Below are positions 7,020 to 14,229 of a DNA stretch of 34,707 bases, in pieces (position 1 is the stretch's first letter; the number at the start of each line of letters is the position of its first letter). The notes under the pieces were generated by a model. That model ran no database searches. It saw only the letters and a list, made by a program, of their open reading frames with translations, and was not told where the DNA came from. The position numbers and the translations under genes are program-made. Origin of the DNA: Bacteroidales bacterium UBA4284. GTDB lineage: Bacteria > Bacteroidota > Bacteroidia > Bacteroidales > UBA932. The stretch lies in assembly GCA_002395925.1 (NCBI GenBank), contig DGVM01000071.1:15456-50162 (forward strand), in the 5' to 3' direction.

Positions 7020-8675
7020 TCAGGCGGAGAATCCAATCCTGCTTCTATATTCTTTGCCGACTGATTCTTCCCGGCAGAACCGGGCGAGCTGTTCATATCC
7101 GCCTTCCGCGCCTGAGAGAACACTGTCTATGGTGTACTTACGCACAACGTTCTCAATCTGGCCCCCGCTGAAAGAGAATTCCTTGGCGAGGAAGGTCGCT
7201 TCCTCGTCGGTCAGTGAAGGGAACTGCGACTTCCATATCTGCCTCCTGGGTTCCTGCTCCGGCTTATCGAAACGAATTTTAAAGAGGAAACGGCGCTCGA
7301 AGGCCGGGTCGAGATTACCAATGAGATTAGTGGTGGCAATCATAATTCCCTCAAAGGTTTCCATTTCCTGGAGCAGTATATTCTGAACACTATTCTCCAT
7401 GCGGTCAACGGATTTGACTGCACCTTCCATCCTCTTGCCCAGTATTGCATCTGCTTCATTGAAAAGGAGAATCGGTAGCATCTCATTCTCTTCACAAGCT
7501 GTCCGGTAATCCTTGAAAAGAGCACGCATATTCTTCTCCGTTTCGCCTACATAGCAATTGCGCAGTTTAGCCACATCCGCCTCTAGAATCTTGCGGCCGG
7601 TCTTTCGGGCCATCTGGTACACTGTTTCTGTCTTACCAGTGCCGGGATCTCCGTAAAACAAGCAAATCATTCCGGTTCGAAGGCCTTTCTCTTTCATTGC
7701 GGAGAATACCTTTTTCAATGATTCTTCTTCCAGGAGGGAGCCGAGACGCTCGATTTGATTCTGCTCGTTCGCATTGTAGAACAGTTGTTTGATTGGCTTG
7801 TCGTTGAGGTCATTTAAATTCACAGTCTTGACGGAAGAAACAAACATCTTGGTGTCTGCAAACATTTCTTTCAGGATTTCATCCTTAATGGTAAAGAGGT
7901 CCCGCACGAAAAGTCCATCGGACTGGGCCGGTTCGATGATTCCTTTCCTTTGAAGGTCAAGCGCATCTATATCGAAGAAATCCTTGATTTCCACCATCCA
8001 GCTCTCATCCTGTATATAGTCCTCTACATCAGACATATCGAATACGGATATCCCTCTCTTTAGGTTCAGATAGGACATGACGTGGAAAAGCAGCCTCTCC
8101 TGATCGTTGATGTTATTGTCTGTCAAGTACTTTTTGCATGCCTGGGCGTAACTTGTCTGAGGATTCGCGTCAATGATTGTTTCAGTCTCCTCCAGAACCT
8201 GCATAGATGGCATCTGCGAGTCGGCTGTCGCCTTCATAAACTCACCGATGCGCCGGAACATCGCCGTGGTGCTAAGCCCATTGATGCGAGGCCTTACTAT
8301 TGGCACATCCTTCATCAGACAGTCAACCACTTCTAAAGGAACCCTGATTTCGTTATTTGCTTTCAGCCGAATCAACCATTTATCACGCAAGGCATATAAA
8401 TCGCTGGCGTATGAGAGAAATTTAAGGTAACTCATTCCCAATTTCTTGGCGACATTGTTGACCGTGCAGCGGTCGATTGCGTGACACTGGATAATCACGG
8501 CAAATATTATCGATTGAAACGGTGACGTGTCCAGCCGGTCCCGAAGATATAAGGTTTCTTCCTCGAACACCTCCAATTCATTGGGATTTATATGAATTAC
8601 GCCACTTGCGTCGGTACAACGTCCTTCGATTATTTGAAGGACGTTGTTCAATGAGTCAGCCAAATTCTTTGCCAT
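7020..8675 (-). CDS. AAA+ ATPase with unfoldase-type pore loop
   Basis: A 551-residue protein. Residues 1-280 are helical with a winged-helix-like stretch near 70-105. Residues 330-515 form a classic AAA domain: Walker A GDPGTGKT (342-349), pore loop YVGETEKN (375-382), Walker B LLFNEAD (403-409), sensor 1 TTN (448-450), arginine fingers RR (461-462) and sensor 2 SGGQIENV (503-510). The aromatic-Val-Gly pore loop is the type that threads protein chains. The C-terminus ends RIGFSA, recalling the IGF tripeptide by which ClpX/ClpA dock on ClpP, though there it is an internal loop. Start at 8675 is chosen because this ATG overlaps the upstream stop (TAATG); an earlier ATG at 8684 adds only three residues. 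Function as ClpP2 partner is inference; the AAA assignment is secure. Confidence 0.88.
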   Translation of the reverse strand: MAKNLADSLNNVLQIIEGRCTDASGVIHINPNELEVFEEETLYLRDRLDTSPFQSIIFAVIIQCHAIDRCTVNNVAKKLGMSYLKFLSYASDLYALRDKWLIRLKANNEIRVPLEVVDCLMKDVPIVRPRINGLSTTAMFRRIGEFMKATADSQMPSMQVLEETETIIDANPQTSYAQACKKYLTDNNINDQERLLFHVMSYLNLKRGISVFDMSDVEDYIQDESWMVEIKDFFDIDALDLQRKGIIEPAQSDGLFVRDLFTIKDEILKEMFADTKMFVSSVKTVNLNDLNDKPIKQLFYNANEQNQIERLGSLLEEESLKKVFSAMKEKGLRTGMICLFYGDPGTGKTETVYQMARKTGRKILEADVAKLRNCYVGETEKNMRALFKDYRTACEENEMLPILLFNEADAILGKRMEGAVKSVDRMENSVQNILLQEMETFEGIMIATTNLIGNLDPAFERRFLFKIRFDKPEQEPRRQIWKSQFPSLTDEEATFLAKEFSFSGGQIENVVRKYTIDSVLSGAEGGYEQLARFCREESVGKEYRSRIGFSA

Positions 8676-9322
8676 TATACACACATTTTTAAACCTAACT
8701 TTCCCATAAAACCATTCATACCCTCCAACTCAACCCTGAAATTCTCCACCTTTATTCCCCATTCCTCACCACTCTCCAAATCACTCTGCTTGTTACTGAA
8801 TAAAATCACATCCTCCTTACTCTTCCCACAATCTTCCAAAGCCCTCTCAATCCAATTACCATTACAGTTTTCAACCTCTACATCCCTCAAACCGTTATTC
8901 CACAAAATACCTCCAACCTTACTTTTCCTGTGATCTGTAACAAACACAACATTTACCCCCAACCTTTCTTTCATTCCCTTCAACACCTTCATAATCTCTC
9001 CAATCCCACCCTTAAACTTACTCCTCTCAAACTCCCTATCATAAAACACCCTTTCCCTTCTATCAACCCACTCCTTCTTCTCCACCTCTTTCTTCCTAAC
9101 CTTTCCTTCAATCTCCTTCCACTTTTCCATCCTCTCCACCTTCAACTCCTCACAATCCTCCTCATCCTTACCTTTTTTCTTAATTTCTCTTTCCAACACA
9201 TCCAATCCAACACTCTTTTTCAGTTTATTGGTTTCAATGGATACGGCCCTTTTGAGGCTATCCTCCTTGTTGAAATCCTTAACTAAAACATCTTCAACTC
9301 TGAAAACAATAACTTTCTTCAT
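8675..9322 (-). CDS. Degenerate HAD-like protein encoded by a cytosine-depleted gene
   Basis: A 215-residue protein with a faint HAD-phosphatase outline: strand I VIVFRVEDVLV (1-14), motif II VVFVTDH (Thr129) and a motif III/IV-like CGKSKEDVILFSNKQSDLE. The catalytic DxD of motif I reads Arg8-Val-Glu10, so normal phosphatase activity is doubtful. Residues 34-128 are almost all Lys, Glu, Arg, Val, Gly, Ile and Leu. They are encoded by 285 bases without a single C on the coding strand (8938-9222), and the whole stretch 8676-9222 has only about ten. The first 33 codons have normal composition. ATG 9322 is favoured over 9397, since HAD strand I normally lies at the N-terminus and a hairpin occupies 9374-9395. 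It is coupled to the AAA+ gene by TAATG. Confidence 0.65.
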   Translation of the reverse strand: MKKVIVFRVEDVLVKDFNKEDSLKRAVSIETNKLKKSVGLDVLEREIKKKGKDEEDCEELKVERMEKWKEIEGKVRKKEVEKKEWVDRRERVFYDREFERSKFKGGIGEIMKVLKGMKERLGVNVVFVTDHRKSKVGGILWNNGLRDVEVENCNGNWIERALEDCGKSKEDVILFSNKQSDLESGEEWGIKVENFRVELEGMNGFMGKLGLKMCV

Positions 9323-9373
9323 AAGTAATGTATTAAATGGTTTATAATGAATTTTATAAGTTATGATGGCCCT

Positions 9374-9395
9374 GGATAAGAGGTAACTCTTATCC
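9374..9395 (-). promoter_or_regulatory. Perfect hairpin in the leader of the leftward string
   Basis: GGATAAGAG (9374-9382) and CTCTTATCC (9387-9395) form a 9-bp perfect inverted repeat with a 4-base loop. It falls between the predicted leftward transcription start (about 9430) and the ATG at 9322, so it would be a 5'-UTR stem-loop. It has no T-tract behind it and so is not a simple terminator. It could be a translational control element, a processing site or a protein-binding site. Confidence 0.45.
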
Positions 9396-9435
9396 AATCA
9401 TTGTTTTATTGTGTGTTCCGGAAAATTTTGCAACC

Positions 9436-9443
9436 CAAATATA
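9436..9443 (-). promoter_or_regulatory. -7 element of the leftward promoter
   Basis: The minus strand reads TATATTTG at 9436-9443, an exact TAnnTTTG. No good -33 TTTG lies at the right distance (about 9463-9467 reads TTAG on the minus strand), so it may need an activator or be weak. The WYL operator at 9473-9491 sits just upstream of it, where a regulator could act on this promoter as well as on the divergent one. Confidence 0.45.
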
Positions 9444-9472
9444 TGTCAATAAACTTAAACGGCCTAATTTAG

Positions 9473-9504
9473 TTTGCCAGAATGTGGCAAATTGACTATA
9501 TTTG
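9473..9504 (+). promoter_or_regulatory. WYL-gene promoter with embedded operator palindrome
   Basis: TTTG (9473-9476) and TATATTTG (9497-9504), 20 bases apart, form a near-consensus Bacteroidota promoter. The perfect inverted repeat TTTGCCA-GAATG-TGGCAAA (9473-9491) covers the -33 element and most of the spacer. A bound dimer would therefore block RNA polymerase, as expected for autorepression by a WYL-type regulator. A 15/19 identical copy occurs at 11261-11279. Confidence 0.7.
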
Positions 9505-9522
9505 CCTCATAACACTATTCTT

Positions 9523-10434
9523 ATGGCCCACAACGACTTCAAACGCTACATCTGGCTCATCGCCCTGTTATATAATTCAGGAGGAGCAAGTTTTAAGGAT
9601 ATTGACCTGGATTGGCAGGATCAACCCGAATTAAATCCGGAGGGGGAACCTCTACCTAACCGTACCTTTAATAATCACAGAATTTCCATCAAAGAGATAT
9701 TCGGGTTCTCTATTGAGTATTCTGCAAAGGACAAGAAATATCATATCAGCGATGACCTGTATTCCGGCAGGATGCAGCAGGCGTTACTGCTGATGTCGTC
9801 TCTTTCGCTCTGGAACAACAAGGACAGCTATGCAAAGATGGCGGGACGGATTCTCTATGAGGAGGAACCATTCGTCTATCCCAAACACATGCGGCGGATA
9901 ATCTCGGCGATGGACAATGATAAAATGATTGCCCTTGACTATATAAAATATGGTGACAGAAGGGCATCCCACAGAAAGCTTGCTCCGTATTGCCTGAAGA
10001 TGTTTAAACGCCGCTGGTATCTGATTGCTAAAGAGGGGGATGCGTTAAAGACATTCTGTCTGGATAATAGGACACATAATGTCAAAGTCCTTGATGAAAA
10101 ATACGAGTTCCCGAAAGATTTTAATCCGGAGGAGTATTTCAAGGATGCCTATGGAATCCGTACGGCACCGGCTAAAGATGTAGTTCTTAAGGCATACGGC
10201 CAGGAGGCAGACTACCTGCGTTCTGCTCCGATACACCCTTCCCAGAAAGAAACTGAGACGGGTAAAGACTATTCCATCTTTACCATCCATGTGGGAACAA
10301 ACGCCTGGGAATTCTATCAGGAAATTCTCTCCAGAGGCAACCGCCTGGAAGTGCTGGAGCCGGCCTCTTTAAGAAAAGATATTGCAGAAAGGATTGAAGA
10401 AATGCGCGAAAGATATGCCGAGTTTTTGCAATAA
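9523..10434 (+). CDS. WYL-domain transcriptional regulator
   Basis: A 303-residue regulator. The N-terminus (about 1-77) is a winged-helix DNA-binding region of the Bacteroidota WYL type (FKRYIWLIALL, PNRTFNNHR-SIKEIFG, KKYHISD). The middle carries the WYL domain with KRRWYLIAKEG (Trp165-Tyr-Leu) and LDNRTHNVKVL. The last 90 residues form the usual C-terminal extension. Relatives such as BrxR, CapW and PafBC sense nucleic-acid signals and often repress phage-defence genes. ATG 9523 is chosen because the promoter ends at 9504. The palindrome in its promoter suggests autoregulation; the second copy before 11354 suggests control of the downstream genes. Confidence 0.88.
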   Translation: MAHNDFKRYIWLIALLYNSGGASFKDIDLDWQDQPELNPEGEPLPNRTFNNHRISIKEIFGFSIEYSAKDKKYHISDDLYSGRMQQALLLMSSLSLWNNKDSYAKMAGRILYEEEPFVYPKHMRRIISAMDNDKMIALDYIKYGDRRASHRKLAPYCLKMFKRRWYLIAKEGDALKTFCLDNRTHNVKVLDEKYEFPKDFNPEEYFKDAYGIRTAPAKDVVLKAYGQEADYLRSAPIHPSQKETETGKDYSIFTIHVGTNAWEFYQEILSRGNRLEVLEPASLRKDIAERIEEMRERYAEFLQ

Positions 10435-10488
10435 TAACTTCGTCTTCTCTAGGTACCATTATCTATTAACCATTAATCCAAGAATTCC

Positions 10489-11154
10489 ATGTGTGAGTTC
10501 CCTAACATTCAGTATGTTAACAACTTTGTCCCTTTGCAAGGAAATGATGGCAATGAGTTGCCTCCGAGCCCCAGAGCAATGTTTTCACTTCTTATCAACA
10601 AAGGTATTGTTGATGTAAACTTCTTGAATAACATAAATAACATGACTCAACTTGAAGCTGAAGTATTCGATTTGATTGACCATTATCCTGAAAACGAGGC
10701 TTCTCTTGAGAGGATATTTCACCTTATTCAGATATGGGGAGGAAGAACAGGAAGGGGTATCTATGTGAACCAAGACTTCCACTGGGAAGATGTTGTGCAA
10801 GTATATGAACCTTTCATTGGATTAATTCGAGCCTTTATCTCAATTGACCCACTTACCCTTAATCTCGCAACTGGTGCTGTAGGCGCTTTCCGTAATGACC
10901 TTCATGATATACATTATACTGGAATGGGAGTCGCTTTCATTACTAAGCACGTCAGATTCTGGATGCATCGCAACCTCCCTAAAGACATGCTTCCCATCTA
11001 TGACAGTACTTTCTCTGAGCATATTATGCAAAAGGGCAGAACGGCGCAACAAAAAGACTTGTTGAACTACTGGCAGGGGATGGTTGCCAAAGCGGCGCAA
11101 GAGCAGGTTTCATTATCTTCTCTTGAGAGGCAATTATTCAATTACTATAATTAG
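10489..11154 (+). CDS. Possible OGG-fold (HhH) DNA glycosylase-like protein, 221 aa
   Basis: A 221-residue protein without signal peptide. It shares a pattern with the next gene: a WGGR turn (83-86), then GMGVAFITKH (145-154) and LPIYDS (168-173). Glycine-x-glycine followed by Thr-Lys and, about 20 residues later, a Pro-hydrophobic-hydrophobic-Asp block resembles the GVGTK and VPVD segments of OGG1-type glycosylases, where the Asp is catalytic. That would make Asp172 the key residue. This is fold-level resemblance seen by eye and could be wrong. It lies 54 bases after the WYL gene and is probably transcribed with it. Confidence 0.5.
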   Translation: MCEFPNIQYVNNFVPLQGNDGNELPPSPRAMFSLLINKGIVDVNFLNNINNMTQLEAEVFDLIDHYPENEASLERIFHLIQIWGGRTGRGIYVNQDFHWEDVVQVYEPFIGLIRAFISIDPLTLNLATGAVGAFRNDLHDIHYTGMGVAFITKHVRFWMHRNLPKDMLPIYDSTFSEHIMQKGRTAQQKDLLNYWQGMVAKAAQEQVSLSSLERQLFNYYN

Positions 11155-11353
11155 GGGAAAGAACATATTACATATCATAGAGTTTTTTGTGTTTAACTAT
11201 AATCTATCCTGCTCTGATACGAGATAATGGGGGTTAGTCTAAAAGTACTTAATTAAGAGATTTGCCGAATTTTGGCAAAGTCCGGTTGGCGGTTTAAGGA
11301 ATAATACTGATATTGTGGTTCAAAATTTCTTCACGTTTTAAACATTACCATTT
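11155..11353 (+). promoter_or_regulatory. Intergenic region with second WYL-type operator (11261-11279)
   Basis: TTTGCCGAATTTTGGCAAA at 11261-11279 repeats the promoter palindrome of the WYL gene (15 of 19 bases identical, both half-sites TTTGCC/GGCAAA intact). A perfect CTTAATTAAG palindrome lies just before it (11248-11257). No good TAnnTTTG is found downstream; TATTGTGG at 11311-11318 is the best but weak candidate. The operator lies 75-93 bases before the ATG at 11354, so it probably controls that gene and the WG-repeat gene. Confidence 0.6.
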
Positions 11354-12484
11354 ATGTCATTTCTCAACTTCATTAAAAACAACATCAACAACGACACTCA
11401 ACCCTCTATCCATTGGCGTGAGGGACGCTTTGCCAATCCTGTCGGAAAGGCGGAAGCCACCAATGGCGATTTTGCCGAGGTGGTTCGGAATCTCCCGGCC
11501 GAATTATCGCGTGAAGATGTTGTCAGATTCTTCCGTGAAGATCTATACAAGGGTTTCGTTGCCACTATCATGTGGGGCGGCATCAGCCGTTTCCAGGCTG
11601 AGGGAATTGCCATGAACAACAACCGCGACACGACTATGCCCAAACTGGAGCGTCTTGTTGCGCTGCTCCGTGACTCCGAGACCGACGTCGAGAGAATTGA
11701 GAATGCAATCGCATCTCTGAAGAGGGGCGGTGAAAACTATTTCTACGGCATTGGCCCCAGCTACTTTACCAAGTTGCTCTATTTCCTTGCCTACGATATG
11801 GATCTCAACATCCGTCCTCTCATTTACGATGAGAACATGAAGCCGGTGCATTTTGCTTTGATGCCGGAAGCCGGAAAGAATCCGTTCTTCTACTATGTCC
11901 CTATTGGCAATAAGGTGTTTTATGCTGAATTCACCTCGTTTGAGGATGTCTATTATGACTACTGCGAGCTGATGTGTGAAACTGCCCGAGAAATAGGTGT
12001 GGACGTCAAAAACCTTGAAGCCTGGGTTTTCGGATGGCCGGCAAATATCAATTTCCAGCAGCCCAATCCGAGGGTTATTGCCAAGACTGAGGTAGACCGT
12101 ATGGCTGCTACGGGAATTCTCAAATACAATTTCGGCATTGAAGACCTCGATGACGCCATCGGCGCATCACGCATTTTCTATGACAACAAGATCGATGTCC
12201 CGGAATTGCTTTATTCTGAAGAATGTGCGCTCCATATTGGAAACGACGAGGAGCACCCCATCGTGATTACCGAGACGGATGGATACGTACACCTTGAGTA
12301 TGTCATTACCGATATTCTGTTCCAACTGAAGAATCTGGAATCTAAGATGACTACCCAGCAGTGCATAAGTGTCGGCGACAAGAAACTGGACCGGCTTTGC
12401 TTTGAGGTGAAGTCTTTCCAAGATACGAAGCCGATGGAGATGGATGTGTATTTCGATATTACTGCGGGATACAACGCCGTATAA
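11354..12484 (+). CDS. Possible OGG-fold (HhH) DNA glycosylase-like protein, 376 aa
   Basis: A 376-residue protein. Residues 70-170 repeat the pattern of the 221-aa neighbour: MWGG (73-76), YGIGPSYFTK (131-140) and RPLIYDE (154-160). By the OGG1 comparison Lys140 lies in the HhH hairpin region and Asp159 is the candidate catalytic residue. The rest, from about 170 to 376, has no motif I recognise and may be a substrate- or effector-specific part. There is no signal peptide or membrane segment. It follows the second WYL operator, and the WG-repeat gene starts 30 bases after it. The relation to its neighbour is clearer than the functional assignment. Confidence 0.5.
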   Translation: MSFLNFIKNNINNDTQPSIHWREGRFANPVGKAEATNGDFAEVVRNLPAELSREDVVRFFREDLYKGFVATIMWGGISRFQAEGIAMNNNRDTTMPKLERLVALLRDSETDVERIENAIASLKRGGENYFYGIGPSYFTKLLYFLAYDMDLNIRPLIYDENMKPVHFALMPEAGKNPFFYYVPIGNKVFYAEFTSFEDVYYDYCELMCETAREIGVDVKNLEAWVFGWPANINFQQPNPRVIAKTEVDRMAATGILKYNFGIEDLDDAIGASRIFYDNKIDVPELLYSEECALHIGNDEEHPIVITETDGYVHLEYVITDILFQLKNLESKMTTQQCISVGDKKLDRLCFEVKSFQDTKPMEMDVYFDITAGYNAV

Positions 12485-12514
12485 TTGTATTTTGATTGTT
12501 CCGATATTAATAAC

Positions 12515-13792
12515 ATGAGTAATTCAGAAAAAGATCAGGGGGTAACCTCCGAACGTTATAATCATCAAGGCCCTATCCTTGAGGGGATGGCTTCTGTTGA
12601 GCGCGATGGTAAATGGGGGTTCATCAATGAGGCGGGAGAAGAAGTGATTCCTTGTATTTATGATGAAGTCTGGGCATTCTCACGAGGACTCGTTCGAGTT
12701 CAACTTAAAGGCAAATGGGGGTTCATCAATAATGAAGGGGAAGAGATCATTCCTTGTATTTTTGATGATACGGGATTTATGGATGAGGTTGGAGTAGCAA
12801 CTGTGGAGTTGAATGGCAAATATGGTTATTACAATAAAGACGGGCAAGAAGTCGTCCCCTGCATATATGATAGCGCTCACGATTTCTGTGAGGGTCTTGC
12901 CCTTGTCATGAAGAACGATTTGTTTGGATTCATTAATCCAACAGGAAAGGAGGTCATTCCATGCAAATATCAGTGCGCTAACGATTTCAGCGATGACTAT
13001 ACTATGGTGTGGAATGATGATAATTGGGGAATCATTGACAAGACGGGCAATGAAGTCATTCCCTGTATTTTTGAAGATATAGATGATTTCGCATACAATC
13101 TTCATTTGGACAGTAATTATCCGTTATTTAAGGACTTCATTGATTACTGTGAGAAAACTCTTGATTTCTCACAACCAGCCCCTCCTGGCTACAAAAGCGC
13201 TCCCATATGCGCCCTGGACTCCGTCTTCTCTATAGGCGTCAAGTATGGATCAGTGAAGAATGTTGTCAACAGATTCCTTCATTGGCTGGGAGACTTGCCT
13301 ATGGAAACAGAAATAACAACGTCTGAGGTATTAGACCGCATAGGGCATCTAACTGATACTGAACTATCGGGATTGCTTAATAACTTCCAGAGGACGGACA
13401 CGCATGACAATTCCATTTTAAAATCCGAGGCTTTTATGCTGTTTCTGCAAGTGATGCAAAGGTTCAACGTAGAAACCTGCGAGGATATTGCAAGGATGGT
13501 TGATGATCAAGAGTTTCAATCAACAATCAAATCAATACGTGGGCAGAGCAGTGGTCTGACCCTTGAATATCTTTTTATTCTTGCAAGGATTGAATCATAC
13601 GTTAAGGTTGACCGGCATATCACAAGATTTGCACAAATGGCTACCGGTAAGAACGACATATCAAAAGAACAGATTATAAATCTTGTTCGCACTGCATCTA
13701 AATACATGGCTCACCAGAATCATCCTGGCATGAACGCCCGTTGGTTAGATCATCTGATTTGGACTTATCAAAGTAGCCGCGGAAAGAATTAA
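12515..13792 (+). CDS. WG-repeat protein with helical C-terminal domain
   Basis: A 425-residue protein. Residues about 22-192 hold five tandem WG repeats of about 34 residues, each with a K-WGF/YGY/FGF/WGI turn followed by a GEE/GKE-VIPC-Y/FD unit. Such repeats form beta-rich binding surfaces and are common in Bacteroidota. Residues 195-425 are predicted helical by composition and unlike any family I know. ATG 12515 is preferred to TTG 12485, which nearly abuts the previous stop. There is no signal peptide, unlike many secreted WG-repeat proteins, so it should act inside the cell. It lies 30 bases after the glycosylase-like gene and is probably co-transcribed. Confidence 0.75.
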   Translation: MSNSEKDQGVTSERYNHQGPILEGMASVERDGKWGFINEAGEEVIPCIYDEVWAFSRGLVRVQLKGKWGFINNEGEEIIPCIFDDTGFMDEVGVATVELNGKYGYYNKDGQEVVPCIYDSAHDFCEGLALVMKNDLFGFINPTGKEVIPCKYQCANDFSDDYTMVWNDDNWGIIDKTGNEVIPCIFEDIDDFAYNLHLDSNYPLFKDFIDYCEKTLDFSQPAPPGYKSAPICALDSVFSIGVKYGSVKNVVNRFLHWLGDLPMETEITTSEVLDRIGHLTDTELSGLLNNFQRTDTHDNSILKSEAFMLFLQVMQRFNVETCEDIARMVDDQEFQSTIKSIRGQSSGLTLEYLFILARIESYVKVDRHITRFAQMATGKNDISKEQIINLVRTASKYMAHQNHPGMNARWLDHLIWTYQSSRGKN

Positions 13793-13862
13793 CAAAGGAA
13801 GGTGAATGGCGCTCGACAGTGCCGGCATAGAATGATAATACCTGTTTTCATTATCAGTTATT

Positions 13863-13901
13863 GTTAATCTTATTAACTCCATAAGTTTTTTTATATCTTT
13901 G
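13863..13901 (+). promoter_or_regulatory. MNT-HEPN promoter with operator-like palindrome
   Basis: TATCTTTG (13894-13901) is an exact TAnnTTTG only seven bases before the ATG at 13909, so the transcript would be leaderless or nearly so. The perfect inverted repeat GTTAAT-CTT-ATTAAC (13863-13877) covers the place of the -33 element, which has no TTTG. It is well placed for autoregulation by the antitoxin or the complex. A weak AT-rich inverted repeat TGATAAT/ATTATCA (13833-13856) just upstream may end the preceding transcript. Confidence 0.5.
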
Positions 13902-13908
13902 CAGAACT

Positions 13909-14229
13909 ATGAGTTCGAAGGATATCATACAAGGAATTAAACAGATTGCTCTGCAAGTGTTGCCTGACGGCTCTGATGCCATTCTCTTTGGCTCACGCGC
14001 CAGGGGGGATGCACGGGGTGATTCTGATTGGGATATCCTTATTCTTATAAGTGGCGCAAGGGCAAATGGAGATGATTTTGCTAATTATGCCTATCCTTTC
14101 GTTGAATATGGCTGGTCTGTAGGAGAACAGATCAATCCATTGATTTATTCGTACGAGGATTGGGCGAAACGCAGTATCACTCCGTTTTACAAGAATGTTC
14201 AATCAGAAGGAATAAGCCTATGTCATTAA
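13909..14229 (+). CDS. mntA: MNT-type nucleotidyltransferase antitoxin
   Basis: A 106-residue minimal nucleotidyltransferase. The signature FGSRARGDARGDSDWDI (residues 27-43) gives the GS motif and the metal-binding Asp40 and Asp42. Proteins of this kind (MntA) neutralise HEPN toxins by adding AMP to them. The gene appears intact, and its stop overlaps the start of the HEPN remnant, as in functional pairs. Since its toxin is broken, it may be an orphan antitoxin, possibly still active against related HEPN toxins from other elements. Confidence 0.85.
   Translation: MSSKDIIQGIKQIALQVLPDGSDAILFGSRARGDARGDSDWDILILISGARANGDDFANYAYPFVEYGWSVGEQINPLIYSYEDWAKRSITPFYKNVQSEGISLCH

Noticed and set aside
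8930..9286. Open frame on the plus strand through the G-free region
   Set aside because: Without G, stop codons TAG and TGA are nearly absent, so an open frame is expected by chance. Its product is only Pro/Leu/Ser/Thr/Phe-rich.
8675..9322. Diversity-generating retroelement or template-repeat origin of the C-free region
   Set aside because: Such elements change A in a template repeat and need a reverse transcriptase. Neither a repeat pair nor an RT gene is present, and here C is the missing base.
9323..9397. Earlier start (9397) for the HAD-like gene
   Set aside because: The extra 25 residues do not fit a HAD N-terminus, and the stretch contains a perfect hairpin typical of a leader. It cannot be fully excluded.
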